In this document: positions 53,089-62,190 of the stretch, piece after piece
How the letters are laid out: the number at the start of each line of letters is the position of its first letter
Numbering within the stretch: the first letter of the stretch is position 1
Assembly (NCBI GenBank): GCA_902792435.1
Contig: CADAZN010000015.1
Coordinates: forward strand, 1-64,000
Source: an uncultured Bacteroidales bacterium
Lineage (GTDB): Bacteria; Bacteroidota; Bacteroidia; Bacteroidales; Muribaculaceae
Reading direction: 5' to 3'
DNA length: 64,000 nt
The notes under the pieces: generated by a model
The model's database searches: none
Told to the model about the DNA's origin: nothing
The model's input: only the letters and a program-made list of their open reading frames with translations
Translations under genes and position numbers: made by a program

Positions 53089-54966
53089 TTAAGGGTTCAA
53101 GCTCTTGATGTAGTTGTGGAGCTTGCGGTAGAAGGGGTGTCGAGTCATGGTGGTGCTGTCGCCGAGGATGAAGAGCTTCATGCGTGCGCGGGTGATTGCG
53201 ACGTTCATTCGCCGCAAGTCGCGCAGGAAACCTATTTGCCCCTCATCGTTGGCACGGACCAGGCTGATAACGATGATGTCGCGCTCCTGGCCTTGGAAAC
53301 CATCAACGGTGTTTACCGAGATAAGCTGCTTGAGTGGCTTGAAATAGGCACTCTTGCGCAGCATGCGTCGCAGCAGCTGCACTTGGGCACGATAGGGCGA
53401 GATGATGCCCACGTCGAGGCGTTCGTCAATCACCCGCTGTCGTCCTAGCCGCTCGAAATACTGCTGTAGTGTGTCGATGGTGAGGTGGGCCTCGGCGCGG
53501 TTGATGCGTCCGTAGGTTTCTCCCACGAGTTCCTCGTGAGCCTCAATATCGAGTTGTGCAGTGTCGATCCATGTCATTGGGGTGTCGAGATCGAGGATGC
53601 TGCGGTATTTCACTTCGGGAGCGCTCTCGACCTCGCCGTGATAGAACCATTCGCTCGAGAAGCGCATGATGTCGTCGTTCATGCGGTATTGCACCTTGAG
53701 CAGCGTCACCACCTGCGGGTTGCTCTGCACGATGCGTTCCATGAGGGTGCGTGCGAGGCCACCTTTTATCGCCTCGAGACATTTCACGGTGGGAGGCAGC
53801 TGGCAGTGGTCACCAGCAAATATCACACGATTAGCCTTGCGGATGGCTATCCAGCACGCCGCTTCGAGTGCTTGAGCCGCTTCGTCGATGAACAGCGTGG
53901 CAAATTTCATCCCCTCAAGCACCCGGCTAGCACTGCCTGCGAGGGTGCATGAAATCACGCGTGCGCTGTTGAAGATATGGTTGTTGATGCGCAGCTCAAG
54001 TTCCGTTTCACGGCTTTTCAGCCTATCGAGTTTTTGATGGTAGCTGTCGGAGCCTCGCCGCTTGGCGCTGCGCAATTCACGAATCGCTTTGCGAATTGCC
54101 CACAGCTGAGGATAGTCGGGGTGTGCCTCAAATCGTCGCTCGTAGGTGAATCCCAGCATCTTATCATTCACTTTGGTAGGGTTGCCAATGCGCAGCACTT
54201 CCACCCCTCGGTCGACAAGGCGCTCGCTAATCCAGTCGACCGCCATGTTGCTTTGTGCACACACCAGCACCTGATTCTCGCGCCTGAGCGTCTCATAGAT
54301 GGCCTCGACCAGCGTTGTGGTTTTTCCAGTGCCGGGCGGGCCATGAACGATGGCAACATCCTTGGCGAGCAGCACCTCGTTGACGGCATGTTCCTGAGTG
54401 GGATTGAGCCATGGGAAACGGATGGGAGCAAAGGTGAATTTCTCGGTCTTGCTGCGGTTGTAGAAGAGGTCGCGCAGTTGTGCGAGGCGATTGCCTTTGG
54501 CCTTTGCGACTTTGTCGATAGCTTGGAGCATAAGTTGATAGGTGTGCTCATCCATCGAGAGTTGCACTCCCACTCGCTCGCGGCCTTGCAGCTCGGCCAC
54601 GGCGTTGCCGTCGGGCACCACTATCACCATGCGGCTTTCTTGAGCATAGCTAACAGTTGCTGCAAACTTGAAATAGGAGATGTTGTCGCTGGAGTCGACA
54701 TGGAAGAACATAACCTGGCGACCATACTCAAAATTGTGCTCGATGTCGGTATCCTCTTTGCGGCTCACCTCAACAACGAGCTGATTGAGCGAATTGTAGT
54801 AGCTGCGCCCCACCTTCAAGGGCCACCAGCAATCGCCCCGCTTCACCTTGCGACCTAGTCCCACGGTTTCGGTCTGATGCTGGAACTCGCTGCGCTCGGC
54901 GTCACGCTCAGCTACCAGCAACGCCCGCTGCTTTTGCAACTCTAATATGGGAGATACCGCCTGCAT
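53089..54966 (-). CDS. SF1B DNA/RNA helicase, IGHMBP2/Dna2-like
   Basis: A 625-residue helicase. An N-terminal SMUBP-2/HCS1-like domain (about 1-190) precedes Walker A GPPGTGKTTTL (about 217-227), motif Ia AQSNMAVDWI, motif II FIDEAAQALE, motif III FAGDHCQLPPTV, motif IV QYRMN, motif V NTVDGFQGQERDIIVIS and motif VI NVAITRAR. All SF1B motifs are intact. Widespread chromosomal gene in Bacteroidales; role in nucleic-acid maintenance not settled. It lies 20 bp after the acyltransferase gene. Confidence 0.93.
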   Translation of the reverse strand: MQAVSPILELQKQRALLVAERDAERSEFQHQTETVGLGRKVKRGDCWWPLKVGRSYYNSLNQLVVEVSRKEDTDIEHNFEYGRQVMFFHVDSSDNISYFKFAATVSYAQESRMVIVVPDGNAVAELQGRERVGVQLSMDEHTYQLMLQAIDKVAKAKGNRLAQLRDLFYNRSKTEKFTFAPIRFPWLNPTQEHAVNEVLLAKDVAIVHGPPGTGKTTTLVEAIYETLRRENQVLVCAQSNMAVDWISERLVDRGVEVLRIGNPTKVNDKMLGFTYERRFEAHPDYPQLWAIRKAIRELRSAKRRGSDSYHQKLDRLKSRETELELRINNHIFNSARVISCTLAGSASRVLEGMKFATLFIDEAAQALEAACWIAIRKANRVIFAGDHCQLPPTVKCLEAIKGGLARTLMERIVQSNPQVVTLLKVQYRMNDDIMRFSSEWFYHGEVESAPEVKYRSILDLDTPMTWIDTAQLDIEAHEELVGETYGRINRAEAHLTIDTLQQYFERLGRQRVIDERLDVGIISPYRAQVQLLRRMLRKSAYFKPLKQLISVNTVDGFQGQERDIIVISLVRANDEGQIGFLRDLRRMNVAITRARMKLFILGDSTTMTRHPFYRKLHNYIKSLNP

Positions 54967-54986
54967 GGTTGAGGTGACAATGACAT

Positions 54987-56003
54987 CTAAAGCCCAATGA
55001 AGTACTTGCTATAGGGCAATTTTGACAGCAAGTGAACGATGGTGTAGCACACCACTACCTCGAGAGAAATCATTAGCGGATAGACTATAGCATAATGCAT
55101 TTCGAATGATTCAGGCATAAGTGGCAATACCACAAACGACATTATCAACTTGTGAACCAGGTAAATGCCAAAGGTGTGCTGAGCAAAGTTGTAGACAATG
55201 AGTTTCATGCGGTTGCCAAGCTTGATGTTCTTGATGACAATAAAGTATACACAAGTCAACAACACCACATTTATTGCTAATCGGTCTTGGAACATTACAG
55301 CTGGCACTTTAAACAGGAAATGGCTTACTGGCCAGATCACGAGCAATAGGGTAAAAGCTACATGCCACCACTGCAATCGTGTGATGTTGACATAACGCCG
55401 CAAGTAATAGCCCATCACAGCAAGCCACAGATAGCCATTGAAGTAATAGAGCCAACCTTTAGAGATGCTTACAACTGGAGCTATGCCCTCGTCTATTAAA
55501 TTCAGATAGGGAACAGCAAGCGCCAAGGCGCCAATGGCAAGAATGGCCCGCAGTTCGTTTCGCGAGCATTTGTTAAGCCACAGCGACAAGATGGGTGCAA
55601 CAAGATATATGCCAAACACCACGTAGATGAACCAAAACGTGCCATACTGCGGAGCAAATGGTATTAATGCTATCTTGCCCGGTAATTCCTTCCATGGCAT
55701 CATGCCAGTGCAGCAGCCTATAACAAGCGCAATGATTGTCCATATTGCCATGGGCAAGGCAACGCGCAAGAGTCGTTGCTTGATGAAAGGGAAAAACGGC
55801 TTGGGCTTATAAAGCACCAAAGCTCCTGATATCATGAAGAACAAAACCGATGCGCCTGCTACAGCAAAATAGTTGATGCCTCCCACCAGGCGTGCGCCAT
55901 TAGTGCCTCCAGGCACGTAGGCATGAACTGTGAGCACACACAGACAAGCTAGCGACCTCACGGCATCAATCCAATAGATTCTGTTGTCATCAGGCTGTTT
56001 CAT
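54987..56003 (-). CDS. membrane acyltransferase (acyltransferase 3 family)
   Basis: A 338-residue protein with about ten membrane helices and the family start RIYWIDAVRSLACLCVLTVHAY, where the R and the following H are the conserved active-site-like residues of acyltransferase family 3 (OatA/WecH). It transfers acetyl groups to sugars or other envelope molecules from the cytoplasmic side. Length is normal. The acceptor cannot be told. It may share a transcript with the helicase gene. Confidence 0.9.
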   Translation of the reverse strand: MKQPDDNRIYWIDAVRSLACLCVLTVHAYVPGGTNGARLVGGINYFAVAGASVLFFMISGALVLYKPKPFFPFIKQRLLRVALPMAIWTIIALVIGCCTGMMPWKELPGKIALIPFAPQYGTFWFIYVVFGIYLVAPILSLWLNKCSRNELRAILAIGALALAVPYLNLIDEGIAPVVSISKGWLYYFNGYLWLAVMGYYLRRYVNITRLQWWHVAFTLLLVIWPVSHFLFKVPAVMFQDRLAINVVLLTCVYFIVIKNIKLGNRMKLIVYNFAQHTFGIYLVHKLIMSFVVLPLMPESFEMHYAIVYPLMISLEVVVCYTIVHLLSKLPYSKYFIGL

Positions 56004-56098
56004 GAATAAATACTGGTTGTGATTGAAAAATAGAAATTCTAGATATTCAAGATGACCAAGAAAATCCAGAATTTCATATTAATTGCCATTTTAATGGT

Positions 56099-58165
56099 TT
56101 ATCCTACTTGGACGCCGGGGCGCACTTCGCCATGAGGGCCAATGACCACGAGGCGGCCGTCGGCATCCTCGGCGCTGAGAATCATGCCCTGTGACTCAAT
56201 GCCCTTGAGGGTTCGTGGCGCGAGGTTGGCGATAAAGCACAGCTCCTTGCCAACGAGTTCCTCGGGGTTATAGAACTTGGCGATGCCCGACACGATAGTG
56301 CGACCGCCCATACCGTCGTCGATGGTGAACTTGAGGAGCTTGTCGGCCTTCTTCACCTTCTCGCACTGGAGCACCTTGCCCACGCGAATGTCGAGCTTCT
56401 GGAAGTCGTCGAAGGCGATTGTTGGTGCAATAGGCTTAGGCGTGAAGTTGTTGAGAATGTTCTCCTGCTTGATGCGCTCGAGTCGGTCGGTTTGAATTTT
56501 GATAGTCTCATCCTCGATTTTCTCGAAGAGCAGCACTGGTTTCTCAACTCGGTCGCCAGCCTTTAGGATGTCGATAGAGCCCAGCTTGTTCCAGTCGGCG
56601 CATTGCATGTTGAGCATCTTGCGCAGCTTCTCGGCGCTGAAGGGCAGGAATGGCTCAAAAGCGATGGCGAGATTTGCAGTGATTTGCAATGCCACGTTCA
56701 TGATAGTCTCAACGCGTGTCATGTCGCTCTTGGCAAGCTTCCAAGGCTCGGTGTCGGCGAGGTATTTGTTGCCGATGCGGGCCAGCTTCATTGCCTCGGC
56801 TAGCGCAGCACGGAAGTGGAATGTGTCGAGAGCTTTGCCCAATTCGTCTTTCACGCCCATGAATTCCTCGATAGTGGCGCGATCATAATCGTTAAGCTCA
56901 TGAGCCTCGGGGATTACGCCATCGAAGTACTTGTTGGTAAGAACAATGGCGCGGTTCACGAAGTTGCCCAAGATGGCTACTAGCTCGTTGTTGTTTCTAT
57001 CTTGGAAATCTTTCCAAGTGAAATCGTTATCTTTGGTCTCGGGTGCGTTGGCAGTGAGCACATAGCGCAGCACGTCTTGCTTGCCAGGGAAATCTTTCAG
57101 ATATTCATGCAGCCACACTGCCCAGTTCTTGCTTGTTGAAATTTTGTCGCCCTCAAGATTTAGGAACTCGTTGGCAGGCACGTTGTCGGGCATGATGTAG
57201 TCGCCGTGAGCGTGCATCATTGTTGGGAAGATGATGCAGTGGAACACGATGTTGTCCTTGCCAATGAAGTGAATCAGGCGAGTGCTGTCGTCTTGCCACC
57301 ACTGTTGCCAAGATCCGAATTGCTCGGGGTGGGCATCACACAATTCCTTGGTGTTGCTGATGTAGCCGATAGGAGCATCAAACCACACGTAGAGCACCTT
57401 GCCTTCGGCACCTTCCACTGGCACTGGGATTCCCCAATCAAGGTCGCGTGTCATAGCACGTGGCTCCAAGTCCATGTCGAGCCACGACTTGCATTGGCCA
57501 TAAACGTTGGTGCGCCATTCTTTATGTCCGTCGAGAATCCATTGCTTGAGCCATTGCTGATACTCGTTGAGTGGCAGATACCAGTTGGTGGAGTCGCGCA
57601 GCACGGGCACCGCGCCACTCTCCTTGGCATGTGGATTGATGAGCTGTGTTGGCTCCAAGCTGCGCTGGCAGCCCTCTTCACATTGGTTGCCATAGGCTTT
57701 GGGATGATGGCAATAGGGGCATTCTCCCACCACATCACGATCGGTGAGGAACCTGTGCTCTTTTTCGTCATAGAATTGCTTTGTGGTCTTTTCCACTAGT
57801 TTGCCCTCGTCATAAAGCTTGCGGAAAAATTCGGCGGCAAACTTGTGATGAATCTTTGACGTGGTGCGGCTATATATATCATAGGAGATGCCAAATTCTT
57901 GGAATGAGTCCTTGATGAGCTCATGATATCGATCAACGACCTGCTGTGGGGTGATGCCTTCTTTGCGGGCTCGCTGGGTCACTGGAACGCCATGCTCGTC
58001 GCTGCCGCCAACCATCATCACCTGCTCGCCCTTCAGGCGCAGATAGCGCACATAGATGTCGGCAGGAACATAAACTCCAGCCAGGTGACCAATGTGTACT
58101 GGCCCGTTGGCATAGGGTAAGGCTGTTGTCACGAGCGTGCGTGCATATTTCTTTTTCTCTTCCAT
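56099..58165 (-). CDS. metG: methionyl-tRNA synthetase
   Basis: A 688-residue MetG. HIGH motif H24-I-G-H27, zinc-binding knuckles [18 protein letters not shown] (about 148-165), KMSKS equivalent K341-I-S-T-S-K346, anticodon-binding helices, and a C-terminal EMAP-II/Trbp111-like tRNA-binding domain (about 575-688, [20 protein letters not shown] in part). It charges initiator and elongator tRNA-Met. Own promoter at 58209. Confidence 0.98.
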   Translation of the reverse strand: MEEKKKYARTLVTTALPYANGPVHIGHLAGVYVPADIYVRYLRLKGEQVMMVGGSDEHGVPVTQRARKEGITPQQVVDRYHELIKDSFQEFGISYDIYSRTTSKIHHKFAAEFFRKLYDEGKLVEKTTKQFYDEKEHRFLTDRDVVGECPYCHHPKAYGNQCEEGCQRSLEPTQLINPHAKESGAVPVLRDSTNWYLPLNEYQQWLKQWILDGHKEWRTNVYGQCKSWLDMDLEPRAMTRDLDWGIPVPVEGAEGKVLYVWFDAPIGYISNTKELCDAHPEQFGSWQQWWQDDSTRLIHFIGKDNIVFHCIIFPTMMHAHGDYIMPDNVPANEFLNLEGDKISTSKNWAVWLHEYLKDFPGKQDVLRYVLTANAPETKDNDFTWKDFQDRNNNELVAILGNFVNRAIVLTNKYFDGVIPEAHELNDYDRATIEEFMGVKDELGKALDTFHFRAALAEAMKLARIGNKYLADTEPWKLAKSDMTRVETIMNVALQITANLAIAFEPFLPFSAEKLRKMLNMQCADWNKLGSIDILKAGDRVEKPVLLFEKIEDETIKIQTDRLERIKQENILNNFTPKPIAPTIAFDDFQKLDIRVGKVLQCEKVKKADKLLKFTIDDGMGGRTIVSGIAKFYNPEELVGKELCFIANLAPRTLKGIESQGMILSAEDADGRLVVIGPHGEVRPGVQVG

Positions 58166-58208
58166 ATTATTGATATAAAAAAATGTGTGTGTTTTTTGAA
58201 ATTTTTTG

Positions 58209-58216
58209 CAAAGTTA
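58209..58216 (-). promoter_or_regulatory. -7 box of metG
   Basis: TAACTTTG on the minus strand, 43 bp before the metG start. A heptamer array begins 12 bp upstream, where the -33 box should lie. Confidence 0.6.
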
Positions 58217-58227
58217 GGAAAAAGTTT

Positions 58228-58275
58228 TCAGTTATCGGTTATCGGTTGCCAGTTTTTGGTTTTTGGTTTGGTGTT
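58228..58275 (+). repeat. 7-bp-period tandem array (GGTTATC/GGTTTTT type)
   Basis: AGTTATC, GGTTATC, GGTTGCC, AGTTTTT, GGTTTTT and GGTTTGG in exact heptamer register, between divergent metG and the SGNH gene. Confidence 0.85.
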
Positions 58276-58318
58276 AATCGTTTTATGAAAAAGAGCAGAG
58301 AAAAAAATATGGTTTGGT

Positions 58319-58349
58319 TTTGTCAATTTGTGGGTTTGATGTACATTTG
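58319..58349 (+). promoter_or_regulatory. promoter of the SGNH-MBOAT operon
   Basis: TTTG, a 19-bp spacer and TACATTTG. The transcript start is predicted near 58356, leaving a very short leader before ATG 58367. Confidence 0.78.
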
Positions 58350-58366
58350 CAAGTTTTTTAGAGTAA

Positions 58367-59821
58367 ATGGAGAAGAATTACCTAAATAGAGTGGCGTGGA
58401 TAGTGCCGGCAGTAGTGCTGTCGCTCTTGGTGTTATATTGGCTTCCTGCGCCCTCGATAGGAGGTTGGCAGATGCGCAAGATTGACTTGCTCAGCGACAT
58501 CCGTAACGACTCGGTAGTTCTTGCCAGCACCACCACCAGTGATTACTCTGGGGGACAAGAGCTTGACACCTTGGTAAAAAGGGGCAGCGTCGATGAGATG
58601 GAAGTGCCTGTTCTCGAGGGCTCCCGTCTCACCCGCGGCAAAGATGGTAAGCTTGTCACTCTGGAGGATTCAATCATTGAAGCCGAAGCGTTGAAAGTTG
58701 AGAAGAAGGTTGGCGTGACGAGCATAGTTGACCTGAGCGAAGGTGCAGCCGGCGGAATGAACTCTTTTTATCAGGCACTTGACATGGCGGGCTCACGACC
58801 TGTGCGCATTGCCGTGCTTGGCGACTCGTTCATTGAGGGCGACATCATGACAGCGATGCTTCGTGAACTGTTGCAAAAGAGGTTTGGTGGCAAGGGCTGT
58901 GGCTACCTTCCCATAACAAGCATCACGGCTAGCAACCGGGTTACGGTGAAGCAATCGTTTGAGGGGTGGACCACCCACAAGTGTGTTGATCGCGCAGGCT
59001 TTGTCGACACCTACAACAATCTCACGGGATATTACTTCAATGCCTCTCAAGGCGCTTGGGTTAACATGGAGTGCCGTGGTAATGCCTACCCGCACTCGGC
59101 GTCATGCACTAGCTCGTCGCTCTACTACCTGGGCGGTGGAGGCACTGGCTCGGCGTCGGTGACAATTAACGGCACCACCAACCGGTTCTTCACGCTTGAG
59201 GACTATGAGAGTGTTGGCAAAGTGACCATCACTGGCGATATCACCAGCGCCAAGTGGGTGATAGACAATCCATCGGGAATAGTTTTCCTTGGCGCATCAA
59301 TGGATTGCGACAACGGTATGATAGTCGACAACATGTCGATGCGTTCGTCGTCGGGCCGTCACCTTTACAGGATTAACGACCGCATTCTCAGCGGTTTCAA
59401 CAACGTGAGACCTTATGATTTGGTGATAATCATGTATGGCCTCAATGTTGCTGGGCGAGTGGCCAGCGAGTTCACCGAGTATAGCAGAATGATGCAGCAG
59501 GGTGTTGAGAACATCAAGCGATGCATGCCAGGCACCAGTGTGTTGCTGGTGAGCTGCAGCGACCGCGAGGAGCGTGGCAGCAATGGTTTCAAGACAATGA
59601 AAGGCGTGCTTGGCTTGATACAGGCCCAAAAGCGTGCGGCAATTAACACTAGAGTGTCGTTCTGGAACCTTTATGACGCAATGGGTGGCGAGGGCAGCAT
59701 CGTCGAAATGGTCAAGAAAGGCGAGGCAGCTCGCGACTACACCCATCTAACTGGTCGTGGCGGTGATCGCATAGCGCGTCTTCTCTATGACGCACTGATG
59801 CTGGGTTATGATAATCGATAA
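58367..59821 (+). CDS. membrane-anchored SGNH/GDSL hydrolase
   Basis: A 484-residue protein with one N-terminal membrane anchor (about 10-28) and a periplasmic SGNH domain: block I VLGDSFIEGD with Ser154, an asparagine in the MYGLN block III, and the C-terminal DYTHLTGRGG block V with Asp and His. A carbohydrate-binding-like beta region (about 225-310) splits the domain. Together with the MBOAT gene 10 bp downstream it resembles the AlgI/AlgJ and PatA/PatB pairs that pass acetyl groups across the membrane to a polysaccharide. The acetylated polymer is unknown. Confidence 0.87.
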   Translation: MEKNYLNRVAWIVPAVVLSLLVLYWLPAPSIGGWQMRKIDLLSDIRNDSVVLASTTTSDYSGGQELDTLVKRGSVDEMEVPVLEGSRLTRGKDGKLVTLEDSIIEAEALKVEKKVGVTSIVDLSEGAAGGMNSFYQALDMAGSRPVRIAVLGDSFIEGDIMTAMLRELLQKRFGGKGCGYLPITSITASNRVTVKQSFEGWTTHKCVDRAGFVDTYNNLTGYYFNASQGAWVNMECRGNAYPHSASCTSSSLYYLGGGGTGSASVTINGTTNRFFTLEDYESVGKVTITGDITSAKWVIDNPSGIVFLGASMDCDNGMIVDNMSMRSSSGRHLYRINDRILSGFNNVRPYDLVIIMYGLNVAGRVASEFTEYSRMMQQGVENIKRCMPGTSVLLVSCSDREERGSNGFKTMKGVLGLIQAQKRAAINTRVSFWNLYDAMGGEGSIVEMVKKGEAARDYTHLTGRGGDRIARLLYDALMLGYDNR

Positions 59822-59831
59822 TTGAGATGCA

Positions 59832-61388
59832 ATGGAGGCAACGTGGCACAACATATTGAATTTTGTGAACTCCCAGTTTGGCACACTAGACTGGGGGCTG
59901 CTGCTCAAGCAACTCACCTACGACGAGAACTCTCCGCTCATTTTCTCGAGTGGCATGTTCCTGTGCATGTTCTCGGTTTTCATTGTCATCTACACGCTGC
60001 TTAGCAAGAGGTCGATGCTGCGCACCATTTTTGTGCTCGCGTTCAGTTACTATTTCTACTACAAGAGCAGTGGCATTTATTTCTTCCTGCTTGCTGTGGT
60101 GACATGTTCCGACTATTTGATAGCCGACATCATCTACACCACAAGGTCGAAGCTGGGGCGCAAGTGCCTGGTGGCATTGAGCCTGTTGATTGACTTGGGC
60201 CTGCTGGCTTATTTCAAGTACACCAATTTCTTTGGTCAGCTGTGGAGCGACATTAGTGGCGCGCCGTGGCACAATTTTGAGATTTTCCTTCCTGTGGGCA
60301 TCTCGTTCTTCACCTTCCAGTCGCTTAGCTACACTATCGATGTTTATCGCCGCAAGATAGAGCCTGTTGACAACTTGCTCGACTATGCGTTCTTTGTCTC
60401 GTTCTTCCCGCAGCTAGTAGCTGGCCCCATCGTTCGTGCCAGCGACTTCATCCCTCAAATGTATAAGCCCTTGCGTGTCACTCGTGAGATGCTGGGCTTG
60501 GGATTTTGGTTTGTGGTGATAGGTTTGTTTAAGAAAGCTGTGATAAGCGACTACATCAGCATCAACTTTGTGGAGCGCGTGTTTGAGAATCCCATTCAGT
60601 TCAGTGGCATTGAGAACCTGCTTGGCGCCTATGGTTATGGCTTGCAAATTTACTGCGACTTCTCGGGCTATAGCGATATGGCGATAGGCCTTGCGTTGCT
60701 CTTGGGATTCCGCTTCAACATCAACTTCAACAACCCCTATAAGGCGGTGTCGGTTACCGACTTCTGGCGTCGCTGGCACATCTCGCTAAGCTCTTGGCTC
60801 AAGGACTATCTTTACATATCGCTTGGCGGTAACCGCAAGGGAAAATTCCGTCAGTATCTCAACCTGCTCATTACAATGCTGCTGGGCGGCTTGTGGCACG
60901 GGGCATCGATTAATTTCATCTTCTGGGGAGCGTTGCATGGCGTTGCGCTGGTGATTCACAAGATGTGGATGAGCCTCACCCGTGGGTGGAAGCTCGTTAA
61001 CAGCAAAGTGTGGAATGTGCTCATGGTGATAGTGACCTTCCACTTCGTGATTTTTGCGTGGATGATTTTCCGCAATGCCGACATCACTTGGAAAGGACTC
61101 TTCCAAAACGGCGAGTGGGGTAACTTGGGTGTTATGCTGTCGCAAATCTTCACCAGTTTCCATCCCGAGCTCTTGACCGACGTGGTCACTAGCTACTGGC
61201 ACGTGTTTGCCCTCATAGTTTTGGGATATTGCCTGCACTTTGTCCCCGACTCGGTTTCGCAGGCTTGCAAGCGCGCCTTTGTTAAAATGCCTGCTGTGCT
61301 TTATGTGCTGGTGCTCGTGATTCTCATTGTGATTATCATGCAGGTTAAAACTAGCGAGATACAACCGTTTATCTACTTCCAGTTCTAA
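59832..61388 (+). CDS. MBOAT-family O-acyltransferase (AlgI-like)
   Basis: A 518-residue inner-membrane protein with about twelve helices and the MBOAT signatures: the AlgI-like block QLVAGPIVRASDFIPQM, DFWRRWHISLSSWLKDYLYI in part (DFWRRWHISLS) and the conserved histidine H356 in GGLWHGASINFIFW. It should move an acetyl group from a cytoplasmic donor to the periplasmic SGNH partner coded just upstream. It ends the two-gene operon, followed by a terminator. Confidence 0.94.
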   Translation: MEATWHNILNFVNSQFGTLDWGLLLKQLTYDENSPLIFSSGMFLCMFSVFIVIYTLLSKRSMLRTIFVLAFSYYFYYKSSGIYFFLLAVVTCSDYLIADIIYTTRSKLGRKCLVALSLLIDLGLLAYFKYTNFFGQLWSDISGAPWHNFEIFLPVGISFFTFQSLSYTIDVYRRKIEPVDNLLDYAFFVSFFPQLVAGPIVRASDFIPQMYKPLRVTREMLGLGFWFVVIGLFKKAVISDYISINFVERVFENPIQFSGIENLLGAYGYGLQIYCDFSGYSDMAIGLALLLGFRFNINFNNPYKAVSVTDFWRRWHISLSSWLKDYLYISLGGNRKGKFRQYLNLLITMLLGGLWHGASINFIFWGALHGVALVIHKMWMSLTRGWKLVNSKVWNVLMVIVTFHFVIFAWMIFRNADITWKGLFQNGEWGNLGVMLSQIFTSFHPELLTDVVTSYWHVFALIVLGYCLHFVPDSVSQACKRAFVKMPAVLYVLVLVILIVIIMQVKTSEIQPFIYFQF

Positions 61389-61415
61389 AAAAAGAGAGTG
61401 GGCTGGAGCAGCGAT

Positions 61416-61461
61416 AAAGAAAAATGAGCCAAACGACCGTTTAGCTCATTTTTCTTTTTTG
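61416..61461. terminator. bidirectional terminator
   Basis: 14-bp perfect stem AAAGAAAAATGAGC / GCTCATTTTTCTTT with T runs on one side and A runs on the other. It serves the MBOAT gene from the left and the small membrane protein gene from the right. Confidence 0.9.
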
Positions 61462-61479
61462 TATTATGCATTGATTGAG

Positions 61480-61947
61480 TTATTCGTAGAGGTTGAAGCT
61501 GTAGGCATACAGGAAGAAGCATGCCACAACATAGGATATCACATTAGCCAGCACTGTGGCACTCATAACCCTCTTGAAGCCACGAGACTTCATCATCATC
61601 GAGTTGAGAATAACCTCAATAATAACTGTGAAAATAAATGCGCCTACCAGCGTTGTGATAAAGGTGATGAACGATTCGCTATTGTTGATATCAATGTCAA
61701 CCGAGCTAACCCAGGGGAACCAAACCACGAGCATCCACCCGTTGTTCACAACCTTGGAGAGCAAGGCGCCTGCAACAGCGCTAACAATGTTGCTCACGCA
61801 ACAGGGGAACATAATGCGGGCTTCAAACTTCTTGTTTTCAAGGAACTGTGACATAATAATTCCCTCGGCAATTATAACTAATAAAAAAACGCTCCAACCT
61901 AATGGGTGAGACGCATATTTTCCAAACGACGCTGTGTAAAGTAACAT
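61480..61947 (-). CDS. small integral membrane protein, unknown
   Basis: A 155-residue protein with four predicted membrane helices (about 15-33, 45-65, 92-112, 128-148). No family is recognised. A Cys pair, PCCVSN, sits at the start of the second helix. Convergent with the MBOAT gene, with which it shares a terminator. Confidence 0.65.
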   Translation of the reverse strand: MLLYTASFGKYASHPLGWSVFLLVIIAEGIIMSQFLENKKFEARIMFPCCVSNIVSAVAGALLSKVVNNGWMLVVWFPWVSSVDIDINNSESFITFITTLVGAFIFTVIIEVILNSMMMKSRGFKRVMSATVLANVISYVVACFFLYAYSFNLYE

Positions 61948-62031
61948 AGCAATATCAATAATTAAATACTTTTAGATAAATTAGGCTGCGCCTTGGAAGT
62001 AAAAATGAAAAACTTTGTCTTTCTTTTTGTA

Positions 62032-62051
62032 TTTCGCTCGGCTTGCACTAA
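62032..62051 (+). repeat. 20-bp motif identical to the PfkB-gene promoter spacer
   Basis: TTTCGCTCGGCTTGCACTAA occurs here and at 11772-11791. At the first site it sits in the spacer of a perfect promoter and runs into the -7 box; here no good -7 box follows directly. Confidence 0.85.
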
Positions 62052-62159
62052 TTTTTTCAAAATTAGTTAAAGAGCTGCAAAATTAGGTATATTTTTTTAT
62101 TTGTAAGGTCTTTTGCTAAATAAAAACGCCGTGACACTATTATTTAGGGTGAAAATTGG

Positions 62160-62167
62160 TAACTTTG
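62160..62167 (+). promoter_or_regulatory. -7 box of the symporter gene
   Basis: TAACTTTG, 23 bp before the start at 62191. No matching -33 box. Confidence 0.6.
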
Positions 62168-62190
62168 CACGTTCAAAATAAACCCAGCCA

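Noticed and set aside
53977-54858. 293-residue open frame antisense to the SF1 helicase
   Set aside because: Opposite intact helicase motifs; no promoter or start signal and no family resemblance.
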